A stretch of 19,721 nt of DNA from JAAYJR01 sp964545315 (GTDB lineage Bacteria > Bacteroidota > Bacteroidia > Bacteroidales > Prolixibacteraceae), in assembly GCA_964545315.1 (NCBI GenBank), contig CAZJGI010000060.1, forward strand, positions 1-19,721, in the 5' to 3' direction. Both the position numbers and the translations under genes were made by a program. Every line of letters begins with the position of its first letter. Position 1 is the first letter of the stretch. The notes below the pieces were generated by a model. The model was not told the origin of the DNA. It saw nothing but the letters and a program-made list of their open reading frames with translations, and searched no databases. Shown one piece after another: positions 8,924 through 16,246 of this stretch.

Positions 8924-8933
8924 TAGACATTCA
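8924..8933 (+). promoter_or_regulatory. TAGACATTCA motif, copy 3
   Basis: This is an exact third copy of the 10-mer seen twice in the spacer after the SusD-like gene. Here it lies upstream of the first DMFase-like gene, 65 bp before a promoter-like TAnnTTTG. It is a candidate site for a regulator shared by the two parts of the locus; support is weak. Confidence 0.25.
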
Positions 8934-8969
8934 AAGTTCATTTCAGAAGTAAATTATTAGAATACAGAT

Positions 8970-8987
8970 ATTTAAAAATTTTTAAAT
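8970..8987. repeat. Perfect 18-bp AT palindrome upstream of DMFase-like gene A
   Basis: ATTTAAAAATTTTTAAAT is its own reverse complement. It lies 10 bp before the promoter-like element at 8998-9005 inside the 279-bp gene-free stretch 8874-9152. That position would suit an operator, but AT-only palindromes arise easily by chance in DNA of this composition. Confidence 0.3.
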
Positions 8988-8997
8988 GATATAATGT

Positions 8998-9005
8998 TAA
9001 ATTTG
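8998..9005 (+). promoter_or_regulatory. Candidate Bacteroidota -7 promoter element (TAAATTTG)
   Basis: TAAATTTG matches the Bacteroidota -7 consensus TAnnTTTG and lies 147 bp upstream of the DMFase-like gene A start, in the longest gene-free stretch of the window. A good -33 TTTG at the usual spacing is missing; only TTTA-like sequence is there. It may mark an internal promoter for the DMFase-Gfo part of the cluster. Confidence 0.3.
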
Positions 9006-9152
9006 AACGAATTAAAACTTTTCTTTATGTACATTTATATCGTAACATTTACTGGAATTTATTATCTGACAGTAGCATAAAATCTCTTTGAAATGTTTAA
9101 TATTATCAATAATTAATGAAACAAGAATATTGAATAAATAATTAAATAAAAA

Positions 9153-10730
9153 ATGGATAAAAAATCGTCAGGAATAACGCGGCGTACTCTACTTAAAAAC
9201 ACTGCACTTGCAGGAATAGGAACTACAATACTCCCCATGGAAAACTTCAAGGGAGCGTCACCGAAGAGTATTAAGTCCGGTTTAATAGCAGAGGAGAACA
9301 GCAAACAGGGAACAGTTGAATGGCAACTTCAGTTTACAGGGTTTGATACCCCTGTTACAATGGCCTCCTACCCTATGATCCGTTATCTGAGGTCACTGGC
9401 TATTGAGGGCTTTGTAACCAAAACCAGTTTGTATCCCGGTGAAAGCATTGATTTTAAAGTAAGTATGGATCCTCCGGGACGATTTGTAATAGATATATAC
9501 CGTATGGGTTATTACGGTGGGACAGGTGGCAGACATATGGCCCGCCTGGGTTCATTTGCCGGTAAAACACAAACTGTCCCTATGATGACCATTGAAAGGC
9601 TTAGGGAGTGTAACTGGGAAACTGCAACTACTTTTACAATACCTCAGGACTGGCCCAGCGGTATTTACCTGGGTAAACTCTCGTGTGATGAAAAATTCGG
9701 AAAGCAGAGTTATGTGATCTTTGTCGTTAAAGAACGTCGCAAATCCGATGTTTTATGCCAGGTAAGCGACCTGACATGGCAAGCCTACAATAAGTGGCCT
9801 TCAAGGGATTCGTTATACGACGACGGCAGCCCGTATGTATGGTACACCGGCCCAAATGTCAGGGTAAGCTTTGACAGGCCGTATGCCAAGTATTCCCAAA
9901 TGATAGATGCTCCTCTTTCAGCAGGTTCAGGGGAATTTCTGCTGTGGGAACATCCTATGGTATTCTGGCTCGAACAACAGGGATATGATGTAACCTACTG
10001 CTCAAACCTCGACCTCCACTTCGACCCGGAAGTCTTAGAAAGGAGCAAGGTATTTATCTCTATGGGGCATGACGAATACTGGTCGAGGAAAATGTTTGAC
10101 GAAGCAATAAAGGCACGTGACAACGGATTAAGTTTTGCTTTCTTCTGCGGTAATGCCCTTTCCGGTGAAATTCAGTTTTACGATAGCTTCCTGGGTGTCC
10201 CGGGCCGTGTGTATGCCAAGACACCTAATGTTGTCTTTCCTGATGAAGAACAGCTGATGGGAGTGACATCCTACGGTGTAGGCTATGGCGACTGGGTGGT
10301 GAAAAATTCAGGCCATTGGATTTATGAAGGTACAGGTATGAAAGACGGGGATAAGATACCTGCAATCATTGGCTGGGAATTCCACGGGCCGCCAACACCA
10401 AACATAGAAGGCCTGGTCGTTGTTGCTGAAAGCGAATTGTCACAGAGTGAGAGACTTCATTCCGGTGTCGTATACCCTTGCCCAAAAGGTAACTGGGTAT
10501 TTAACGCCGGAACTTGCTGGTGGGCTGAAGGCCTGTCACAACCTCCGGGACATATACCCGCGGGTGACGGGGGCATGGAAGAACCACCGCATCTGTATAC
10601 CAGGGACCCGCATAGCCGCTCAGCACCGGCAGGTCATAATCCTGGAGGAAGAACTTTTGGAGTGAATGCCAATCTCCAAAAAATTACAGCTAATGTAATT
10701 AACAGGATGATAAAAGATTCACCAAGGTAA
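9153..10730 (+). CDS. Tat-exported N,N-dimethylformamidase large-subunit-like protein (copy A)
   Basis: This is a 525-aa protein of the DMFase beta-subunit-like family, whose studied members are mononuclear-iron amidohydrolases. The Tat signal is TRRTLLK (Arg10-Arg11) plus a hydrophobic stretch. There is an N-terminal beta domain (about 53-195) with GFVTKTSLYPGESIDF and YRMGYYGGTGGR. Then comes the DMFase C-terminal-type domain with LTWQAYNKW (Tyr212) and ISMGHDEYWS (His306, Glu308). The Tyr and the HDE pair fit the Tyr/His/Glu iron ligands reported for Paracoccus DMFase, as I remember them. No separate small alpha subunit is visible nearby, unlike the known alpha2beta2 enzyme. The real substrate is unknown; amide or N-acyl cleavage in the periplasm is inference. 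Codons from 9294 almost to the end are identical in DNA to copy B, while the signal peptide differs. Confidence 0.85.
   Translation: MDKKSSGITRRTLLKNTALAGIGTTILPMENFKGASPKSIKSGLIAEENSKQGTVEWQLQFTGFDTPVTMASYPMIRYLRSLAIEGFVTKTSLYPGESIDFKVSMDPPGRFVIDIYRMGYYGGTGGRHMARLGSFAGKTQTVPMMTIERLRECNWETATTFTIPQDWPSGIYLGKLSCDEKFGKQSYVIFVVKERRKSDVLCQVSDLTWQAYNKWPSRDSLYDDGSPYVWYTGPNVRVSFDRPYAKYSQMIDAPLSAGSGEFLLWEHPMVFWLEQQGYDVTYCSNLDLHFDPEVLERSKVFISMGHDEYWSRKMFDEAIKARDNGLSFAFFCGNALSGEIQFYDSFLGVPGRVYAKTPNVVFPDEEQLMGVTSYGVGYGDWVVKNSGHWIYEGTGMKDGDKIPAIIGWEFHGPPTPNIEGLVVVAESELSQSERLHSGVVYPCPKGNWVFNAGTCWWAEGLSQPPGHIPAGDGGMEEPPHLYTRDPHSRSAPAGHNPGGRTFGVNANLQKITANVINRMIKDSPR
9294..10705 (+). repeat. 1,412-bp direct repeat, unit 1 (core of DMFase-like gene A)
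   Basis: From GAGAACAGC at 9294 to AACAG at 10705 I find no mismatch with 12181-13592 (constant offset 2,887). I compared most of it directly, and the translations of the rest are identical. The edges are sharp: the first differing bases are 9293/12180 and 10706/13593. The repeat lies wholly inside the coding sequence. No inverted ends, transposase or target duplication accompany it, which favours homologous copying over insertion. Confidence 0.93.
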
Positions 10731-10776
10731 AGTTTTACTGTTTAGATACTTATAAAAAAAAATAATATTATATAAC

Positions 10777-11994
10777 ATGAAAAATAAAGAGACAACCAAT
10801 CGTCGCAATTTTATAAAACTTACCGGACTTGGGGTTGGCGCCGGTGTGATAGGCCTTAACCAAATAGCCTGTACCGGTGGAAAAAAAACAGCGCAACCGG
10901 TAATTCAGGGATTTGAAGATACCGGAATTGAAACCACGACAAAAGTATGGCAACCCGTTTCTGACCGTAAAGTTAAAGTAGGTCTTGTTGGATATGGAGT
11001 TAGCCGTTTTGCCGCTGCATTCGGTTTTCAGAATCATCCCAATGTTGAAATAGTGGCTGTTAGTGACCTTGATCCCGAAAAATGTGCTAAGCTGGCGGAA
11101 GTGACTAAAGCAAAAAAAACTTATCCATCATTGGAAGAATTGGTAAAAGATGACAGTATTGAAGCTGTCTTTGTTGCTACTGATGCTCCAAGTCATGCTC
11201 GTCACTGTATCGAGGTATTAAATCATGGCAAACATGTTGCATCAGCTGTTCCTGCAGTATTTGGCTCTTTGGAAGATGCAGACAGATTGTATGAAACAGT
11301 AAAAAGAACCGGAATGAAATACATGATGTTCGAAACCTCAATGTTCCGCGAAAACCTTTATGCTATGAGACAGATATACAAAGCCGGGGGCTTTGGAAAA
11401 ATTGTTTACGCAGAAGGAGAATATTGGCATTATTCAGAAAAAGGTATAGATTCTTATGAAGGCTGGAGGCATGGTATGCCCCCCCAGTGGTATCCGACTC
11501 ATTCCGATGCATATTATATTGGCGTTACAGATCACACTTTTACAGAAGTATCCTGCCTGGGAATGCCAAGTACAATGGAACGCTATCACCAAAATAAGTA
11601 TAACAATCCTTTTGCAACAGAGATTGCACTGCACCGTACCAGTGAAGGGGGAATGGCCAGAATGGGACGTAGTTCTGATACCCGTGGCCATGGTTATGGT
11701 TCTGAAACCGGAAGGGTAAGGGGTACAAAAGGATCATATTATGACAAGTACGATGGCCTTGAAAAAAATCTTCCTGATATCGAACGTCCTCCTCTTCCTC
11801 CCGGAGTAGAGGCCGGTGGACATGGGGGATCCCACGGACGGCTTATGGATGAATTTGTAACTGCAATTCTTCTGGACCGTAAACCACTTGTTGATGTTGC
11901 CATGGCACTCAATATGACAGTCGGAGGAATTGTTGCTCATCAATCCGCCATGAAAGGCGGTGAATGGATGAAAATTCCCCAATATAAATTCTGA
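10777..11994 (+). CDS. Gfo3: Tat-exported Gfo/Idh/MocA-fold lipoprotein, GH109-like subgroup
   Basis: This 405-aa protein starts 46 bp after DMFase-like gene A. The Tat signal is TNRRNFIK (Arg9-Arg10), and Cys32 in NQIAC looks like a lipobox. The Rossmann part has VKVGLVGYG at about 67-74 and Asp98 after strand 2. AVP (157-159) stands in place of EKP. Glu186, Tyr216/His218 (EGEYWHY), His242 (YPTHS) and GGHGGSHG (347-354) are conserved with the other three. It is closest to Gfo4: both share the stretch CTGGKKTAQPVIQGFEDTG after the signal and a 35-bp run of identical DNA (10939-10973 and 15039-15073), although most third codon positions elsewhere differ. The active-site loop after EGEYWH is the shortest of the four. 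Role inferred as periplasmic NAD-dependent glycosidase or oxidoreductase. Confidence 0.88.
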   Translation: MKNKETTNRRNFIKLTGLGVGAGVIGLNQIACTGGKKTAQPVIQGFEDTGIETTTKVWQPVSDRKVKVGLVGYGVSRFAAAFGFQNHPNVEIVAVSDLDPEKCAKLAEVTKAKKTYPSLEELVKDDSIEAVFVATDAPSHARHCIEVLNHGKHVASAVPAVFGSLEDADRLYETVKRTGMKYMMFETSMFRENLYAMRQIYKAGGFGKIVYAEGEYWHYSEKGIDSYEGWRHGMPPQWYPTHSDAYYIGVTDHTFTEVSCLGMPSTMERYHQNKYNNPFATEIALHRTSEGGMARMGRSSDTRGHGYGSETGRVRGTKGSYYDKYDGLEKNLPDIERPPLPPGVEAGGHGGSHGRLMDEFVTAILLDRKPLVDVAMALNMTVGGIVAHQSAMKGGEWMKIPQYKF

Positions 11995-12042
11995 TACCCC
12001 TATATATTACAAAGGGGAGAAGATAGTTTTAAACAAATAATT

Positions 12043-13617
12043 ATGAAGAATACTGAATCCAAAATATCAAGAAGATCCTTGATTAAAAATACTACTCTCG
12101 CCGGCTTGGGGGGAGCTATGATGCCCTTTGCCGGATTTGCTGGCCAGGCATCTCAAAAAAAAGGTGGTCCGGTTGAAATCGAGAACAGCAAACAGGGAAC
12201 AGTTGAATGGCAACTTCAGTTTACAGGGTTTGATACCCCTGTTACAATGGCCTCCTACCCTATGATCCGTTATCTGAGGTCACTGGCTATTGAGGGCTTT
12301 GTAACCAAAACCAGTTTGTATCCCGGTGAAAGCATTGATTTTAAAGTAAGTATGGATCCTCCGGGACGATTTGTAATAGATATATACCGTATGGGTTATT
12401 ACGGTGGGACAGGTGGCAGACATATGGCCCGCCTGGGTTCATTTGCCGGTAAAACACAAACTGTCCCTATGATGACCATTGAAAGGCTTAGGGAGTGTAA
12501 CTGGGAAACTGCAACTACTTTTACAATACCTCAGGACTGGCCCAGCGGTATTTACCTGGGTAAACTCTCGTGTGATGAAAAATTCGGAAAGCAGAGTTAT
12601 GTGATCTTTGTCGTTAAAGAACGTCGCAAATCCGATGTTTTATGCCAGGTAAGCGACCTGACATGGCAAGCCTACAATAAGTGGCCTTCAAGGGATTCGT
12701 TATACGACGACGGCAGCCCGTATGTATGGTACACCGGCCCAAATGTCAGGGTAAGCTTTGACAGGCCGTATGCCAAGTATTCCCAAATGATAGATGCTCC
12801 TCTTTCAGCAGGTTCAGGGGAATTTCTGCTGTGGGAACATCCTATGGTATTCTGGCTCGAACAACAGGGATATGATGTAACCTACTGCTCAAACCTCGAC
12901 CTCCACTTCGACCCGGAAGTCTTAGAAAGGAGCAAGGTATTTATCTCTATGGGGCATGACGAATACTGGTCGAGGAAAATGTTTGACGAAGCAATAAAGG
13001 CACGTGACAACGGATTAAGTTTTGCTTTCTTCTGCGGTAATGCCCTTTCCGGTGAAATTCAGTTTTACGATAGCTTCCTGGGTGTCCCGGGCCGTGTGTA
13101 TGCCAAGACACCTAATGTTGTCTTTCCTGATGAAGAACAGCTGATGGGAGTGACATCCTACGGTGTAGGCTATGGCGACTGGGTGGTGAAAAATTCAGGC
13201 CATTGGATTTATGAAGGTACAGGTATGAAAGACGGGGATAAGATACCTGCAATCATTGGCTGGGAATTCCACGGGCCGCCAACACCAAACATAGAAGGCC
13301 TGGTCGTTGTTGCTGAAAGCGAATTGTCACAGAGTGAGAGACTTCATTCCGGTGTCGTATACCCTTGCCCAAAAGGTAACTGGGTATTTAACGCCGGAAC
13401 TTGCTGGTGGGCTGAAGGCCTGTCACAACCTCCGGGACATATACCCGCGGGTGACGGGGGCATGGAAGAACCACCGCATCTGTATACCAGGGACCCGCAT
13501 AGCCGCTCAGCACCGGCAGGTCATAATCCTGGAGGAAGAACTTTTGGAGTGAATGCCAATCTCCAAAAAATTACAGCTAATGTAATTAACAGAATGATTA
13601 AGGATTCACCACGATAA
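12043..13617 (+). CDS. Tat-exported N,N-dimethylformamidase large-subunit-like protein (copy B)
   Basis: This is a 524-aa near-twin of copy A. The Tat signal is KISRRSLIK (Arg10-Arg11), followed by a hydrophobic stretch and a possible signal-peptidase site after GFAGQA. From Glu47 onward the protein is identical to copy A, including Tyr211 and the HDE motif (His305, Glu307) proposed as iron ligands. The first 46 residues are clearly related but differ at most positions. The last 25 bases (13593-13617) differ from copy A at five sites, all synonymous, so RMIKDSPR is kept. The gene begins 48 bp after Gfo3, with a small CCCCT/AGGGG hairpin in that spacer. Whether two genuinely separate copies exist depends on the assembly being right. 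Function as for copy A: predicted amide-bond hydrolase, substrate unknown. Confidence 0.83.
   Translation: MKNTESKISRRSLIKNTTLAGLGGAMMPFAGFAGQASQKKGGPVEIENSKQGTVEWQLQFTGFDTPVTMASYPMIRYLRSLAIEGFVTKTSLYPGESIDFKVSMDPPGRFVIDIYRMGYYGGTGGRHMARLGSFAGKTQTVPMMTIERLRECNWETATTFTIPQDWPSGIYLGKLSCDEKFGKQSYVIFVVKERRKSDVLCQVSDLTWQAYNKWPSRDSLYDDGSPYVWYTGPNVRVSFDRPYAKYSQMIDAPLSAGSGEFLLWEHPMVFWLEQQGYDVTYCSNLDLHFDPEVLERSKVFISMGHDEYWSRKMFDEAIKARDNGLSFAFFCGNALSGEIQFYDSFLGVPGRVYAKTPNVVFPDEEQLMGVTSYGVGYGDWVVKNSGHWIYEGTGMKDGDKIPAIIGWEFHGPPTPNIEGLVVVAESELSQSERLHSGVVYPCPKGNWVFNAGTCWWAEGLSQPPGHIPAGDGGMEEPPHLYTRDPHSRSAPAGHNPGGRTFGVNANLQKITANVINRMIKDSPR
12181..13592 (+). repeat. 1,412-bp direct repeat, unit 2 (core of DMFase-like gene B)
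   Basis: This is the second unit of the repeat at 9294-10705. Both shadow reading frames and the main frame translate identically in the two units, which agrees with the base-by-base comparison I made over most of the length. The intervening 1,475 bp contain the last codons of copy A, all of Gfo3 and the signal-peptide part of copy B. Confidence 0.93.
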
Positions 13618-13650
13618 AATTATTGTCTATCATCTAAACAAGCCTGCAGA

Positions 13651-14754
13651 ATGCGACCAATATATTTTTTTTCATTAATTTTTTTACTATTTGCGTGTAT
13701 GTCAAACAATAAAAATAAAGAAGAGCCTGCTAAAAGCATGCATTATCAATTAGCCGAAGGTAATATATCTCATTTCAGCCTTACCAATAAAAATGGTATG
13801 GTAGTCAAAATTCTAAATTACGGAGCTACAATAACTCACATAATTGTACCGGATAAAGATGGTAAATTCGATGATATAGCCTTAGGTTTTGATTCAGTAG
13901 AACACTATTTAAGAGTTTCTCATCCATATTTTGGATGTATCGTAGGACGCTATGCAAACAGAATAGCTAATGCGCAATTCACAATCAATGATGAGACCTT
14001 TAAATTGGAACCTAATAATAATGGTAATTCAATACATGGCGGGAAAGTTGGATTTAATAAGAAAATCTGGAATGTGGTTTCAGTGAATGACTCCTCCCTT
14101 GTACTTTTTTATGAGAGTAAAGATGGGGAGGAAGGATATCCCGGAAACCTTAAAGTTCACGTAACTTATACTGTTACTTCTGATAATGAGTTGATAATCG
14201 ATTATTCCGCTTCGACTGATAAAGCAACGGCAATTAATCTTACCAACCATAGTTACTTTAATTTATCCGGAGCAAAATCCCCTACTATACTTGATCACCA
14301 GCTTTATATCAATGCCAAAGAGATTACGGAGGCTGATGAAGCACTGATCCCTACCGGAAAAATAATTGAAATTGCCGGAGGTCCATTGGATTTTTTAACA
14401 TTAAAGAAGATTGGACAGGATATCAACCAGGTTCCCGGAGGTTATGACCACAATTATGTTTTGAACAAAGATGAAGGCAGGTTATCGCTGGCTGCTGAAG
14501 TTATTGATCCCTTAACAGGAAGAGGTATTGAAGTAAGAACAACTAAACCTGGGATGCAATTATATACAGCAAATTTTCTCAATTCATCCATAACCGGCAA
14601 GTCAGGAATTAAATACCCAAAATATGGAGGCTTTTGTCTGGAAACCCAATTTTATCCTGATTCTCCAAATCATCCTGAGTTTCCATCCGCAATATTAAAT
14701 CCGGATGACAAATATGAGGAAACTACCATCTATAAATTTTTTGTAAAAGAATAA
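13651..14754 (+). CDS. galM: Aldose 1-epimerase (galactose mutarotase), lipoprotein form
   Basis: This enzyme interconverts alpha and beta anomers of free aldoses. It is 367 aa long, typical for GalM plus a signal. Residues 1-16 form a lipoprotein signal (FLLFAC, Cys16), so it acts outside the cytoplasm. Family motifs are all present: LNYGATI (55-61), GRYANRI (99-105), IHGG with His130, NLTNHSYFNL with the catalytic acid His200, GGYDHNYV with Asp266, and CLETQFYPDSPNHP with the catalytic base Glu331. It starts 33 bp after DMFase-like gene B, inside the run of Tat-exported enzymes. This suggests that free sugar is released in the periplasm by neighbouring enzymes and equilibrated there before import. 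It separates the second DMFase-like gene from its Gfo partner, unlike the first pair. Confidence 0.95.
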   Translation: MRPIYFFSLIFLLFACMSNNKNKEEPAKSMHYQLAEGNISHFSLTNKNGMVVKILNYGATITHIIVPDKDGKFDDIALGFDSVEHYLRVSHPYFGCIVGRYANRIANAQFTINDETFKLEPNNNGNSIHGGKVGFNKKIWNVVSVNDSSLVLFYESKDGEEGYPGNLKVHVTYTVTSDNELIIDYSASTDKATAINLTNHSYFNLSGAKSPTILDHQLYINAKEITEADEALIPTGKIIEIAGGPLDFLTLKKIGQDINQVPGGYDHNYVLNKDEGRLSLAAEVIDPLTGRGIEVRTTKPGMQLYTANFLNSSITGKSGIKYPKYGGFCLETQFYPDSPNHPEFPSAILNPDDKYEETTIYKFFVKE

Positions 14755-14867
14755 AAATTTCATAAGAGCATACCGGGTAAAAGCGGTACAGATATATGGT
14801 ACCCCCAAAATATGTCAGGCCGGGATATAGGATATATTTAGGAGTAATAATTTTAATTAAATAAAAG

Positions 14868-16109
14868 ATGAATGCAAAACTTACAAATGAGCAATCTAAC
14901 AGACGGCAATTCATAAAACTCACAGGACTTGGAGTAGGTGCAAGTATGTTAGGAATTAATCAGATATCCTGTACCGGTGGGAAAAAGACAGCACAACCAG
15001 TAATACAGGGATTTGAAGATACTGGTGGTGAAACCAGTACAAAAGTATGGCAACCCGTTTCTGACCGTAAAGTCCGCGTAGGAATTGTAGGTTACGGAGT
15101 AAGCCGGTTTGGGGCATCATTTGGGTTCCAAAATCACCCTAATGTTGAAATTGTAGCAGTGAGTGACCTCTTCCCCGACCGCTGCGCAGAACTGGCCAGG
15201 GTAACCAACTGCAAAAAGACCTATCCTTCATTGGAAGAACTTGTTAAGGACGACAATATAGAGGCAGTATTCGTTGCTACTGATGCTCCAAGCCATCCAA
15301 GGCATTGTATTGAAGTTCTGAATCATGGTAAGCATGTTGCATCAGCTGTTCCTGCCGTATATGGCTCGTTGGAGGATGCCGAAAAATTATTTGAGGCAGT
15401 GAAAAAAAGCGGTTTAAAATATATGATGTTCGAGACATCAATGTTCAGGGCCAATCTTTATGCAATGCGTCAAATATACAATGCCGGAGGATTTGGGAAG
15501 ATTGTATATGCTGAAGGGGAATACTGGCATTATGCTGATCCAAATAAACCGGGTATAGGATCTTACAATAACTGGAGAAACGGGGGGCCACCACAGTGGT
15601 ATCCTACTCACTCAGATGCATATTATATAGGTGTCACTAATGGAACTTTTCTTGAAGTTTCCTGTCTGGGAATGAAAAGCAGCCTGCCAAAATATCAACC
15701 CGGGAATAATCCTTATAATAATCCATTTCAAACCGAAATCTCTCTTTACCGTACCAGTGAAGGCGGCATGGCCCGAATGGGAAGAAGCAGTGACACACCA
15801 GGTCATGGATACGGTTCAGAAACCGGCAGGGTCAGAGGAACAAAAGGTTCCTACTATGATAAATATGAAGGAATCGAAACAAATTTACCTGACATAACCC
15901 GTCCACCTCTTCCCCCGGGAGTACCTGCAGGTGGACATGGTGGGTCTCATGGCCTGCTTATGCAAGAATTCGTTACAGCAATTCTTGAAGACCGTAAACC
16001 ACTTGTCGATATTGCAATGGCCCTTAATATGACTGTAGGCGGAATTGTTGCCCATAAGTCAGCCCTCAGGGATGGAGAATGGATGAAAATTCCTCAATAT
16101 AAATTCTAA
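14868..16109 (+). CDS. Gfo4: Tat-exported Gfo/Idh/MocA-fold lipoprotein, GH109-like subgroup
   Basis: This 413-aa protein is the closest relative of Gfo3. The Tat signal is SNRRQFIK (Arg12-Arg13), and Cys35 in NQISC fits a lipobox. VRVGIVGYG (69-77) begins the Rossmann domain, and Asp100 ends strand 2. AVP (160-162) replaces the EKP motif. Glu189, Tyr219/His221 (EGEYWHY), His248 (YPTHS) and the late GGHGGSHG are retained, and the C-terminus WMKIPQYKF matches Gfo3 exactly. The loop after EGEYWHY (ADPNKPGIGS) differs from the other paralogues in length and sequence, which may change substrate choice. It starts 113 bp after the epimerase stop, and nothing in that spacer looks like a clear promoter. 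Predicted chemistry as for its paralogues: NAD-dependent hydrolysis or oxidation, not proven. Confidence 0.88.
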   Translation: MNAKLTNEQSNRRQFIKLTGLGVGASMLGINQISCTGGKKTAQPVIQGFEDTGGETSTKVWQPVSDRKVRVGIVGYGVSRFGASFGFQNHPNVEIVAVSDLFPDRCAELARVTNCKKTYPSLEELVKDDNIEAVFVATDAPSHPRHCIEVLNHGKHVASAVPAVYGSLEDAEKLFEAVKKSGLKYMMFETSMFRANLYAMRQIYNAGGFGKIVYAEGEYWHYADPNKPGIGSYNNWRNGGPPQWYPTHSDAYYIGVTNGTFLEVSCLGMKSSLPKYQPGNNPYNNPFQTEISLYRTSEGGMARMGRSSDTPGHGYGSETGRVRGTKGSYYDKYEGIETNLPDITRPPLPPGVPAGGHGGSHGLLMQEFVTAILEDRKPLVDIAMALNMTVGGIVAHKSALRDGEWMKIPQYKF

Positions 16110-16246
16110 ATCAATCAATTCTATAAAAATATATTGTTCTGATAATAAAGTAGTTGTAAATATTAAAGTGGAGATAGAATTAACATGCTGCCTAATATAG
16201 GAGTGAAATAAATATTTGTAAGATTTATCCTCTAACATCATCATTT

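Noticed and set aside
10420..10665. 81-aa frame inside DMFase-like A, with an identical frame at 13307-13552 in copy B
   Set aside because: Its conservation between the copies is fully explained by the DNA repeat. It overlaps the main gene in another frame and has no recognisable content.
11997..12017. CCCCT...AGGGG hairpin between Gfo3 and DMFase-like B as a terminator
   Set aside because: The stem has only five pairs with an 11-nt loop and no T-run after it, and genes on both sides appear to be co-oriented operon members.
9294..13592. Insertion sequence or transposon as the cause of the 1.4-kb repeat
   Set aside because: The repeat lies inside coding sequence with homologous flanking codons. 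There is no transposase, no terminal inverted repeat and no target duplication.
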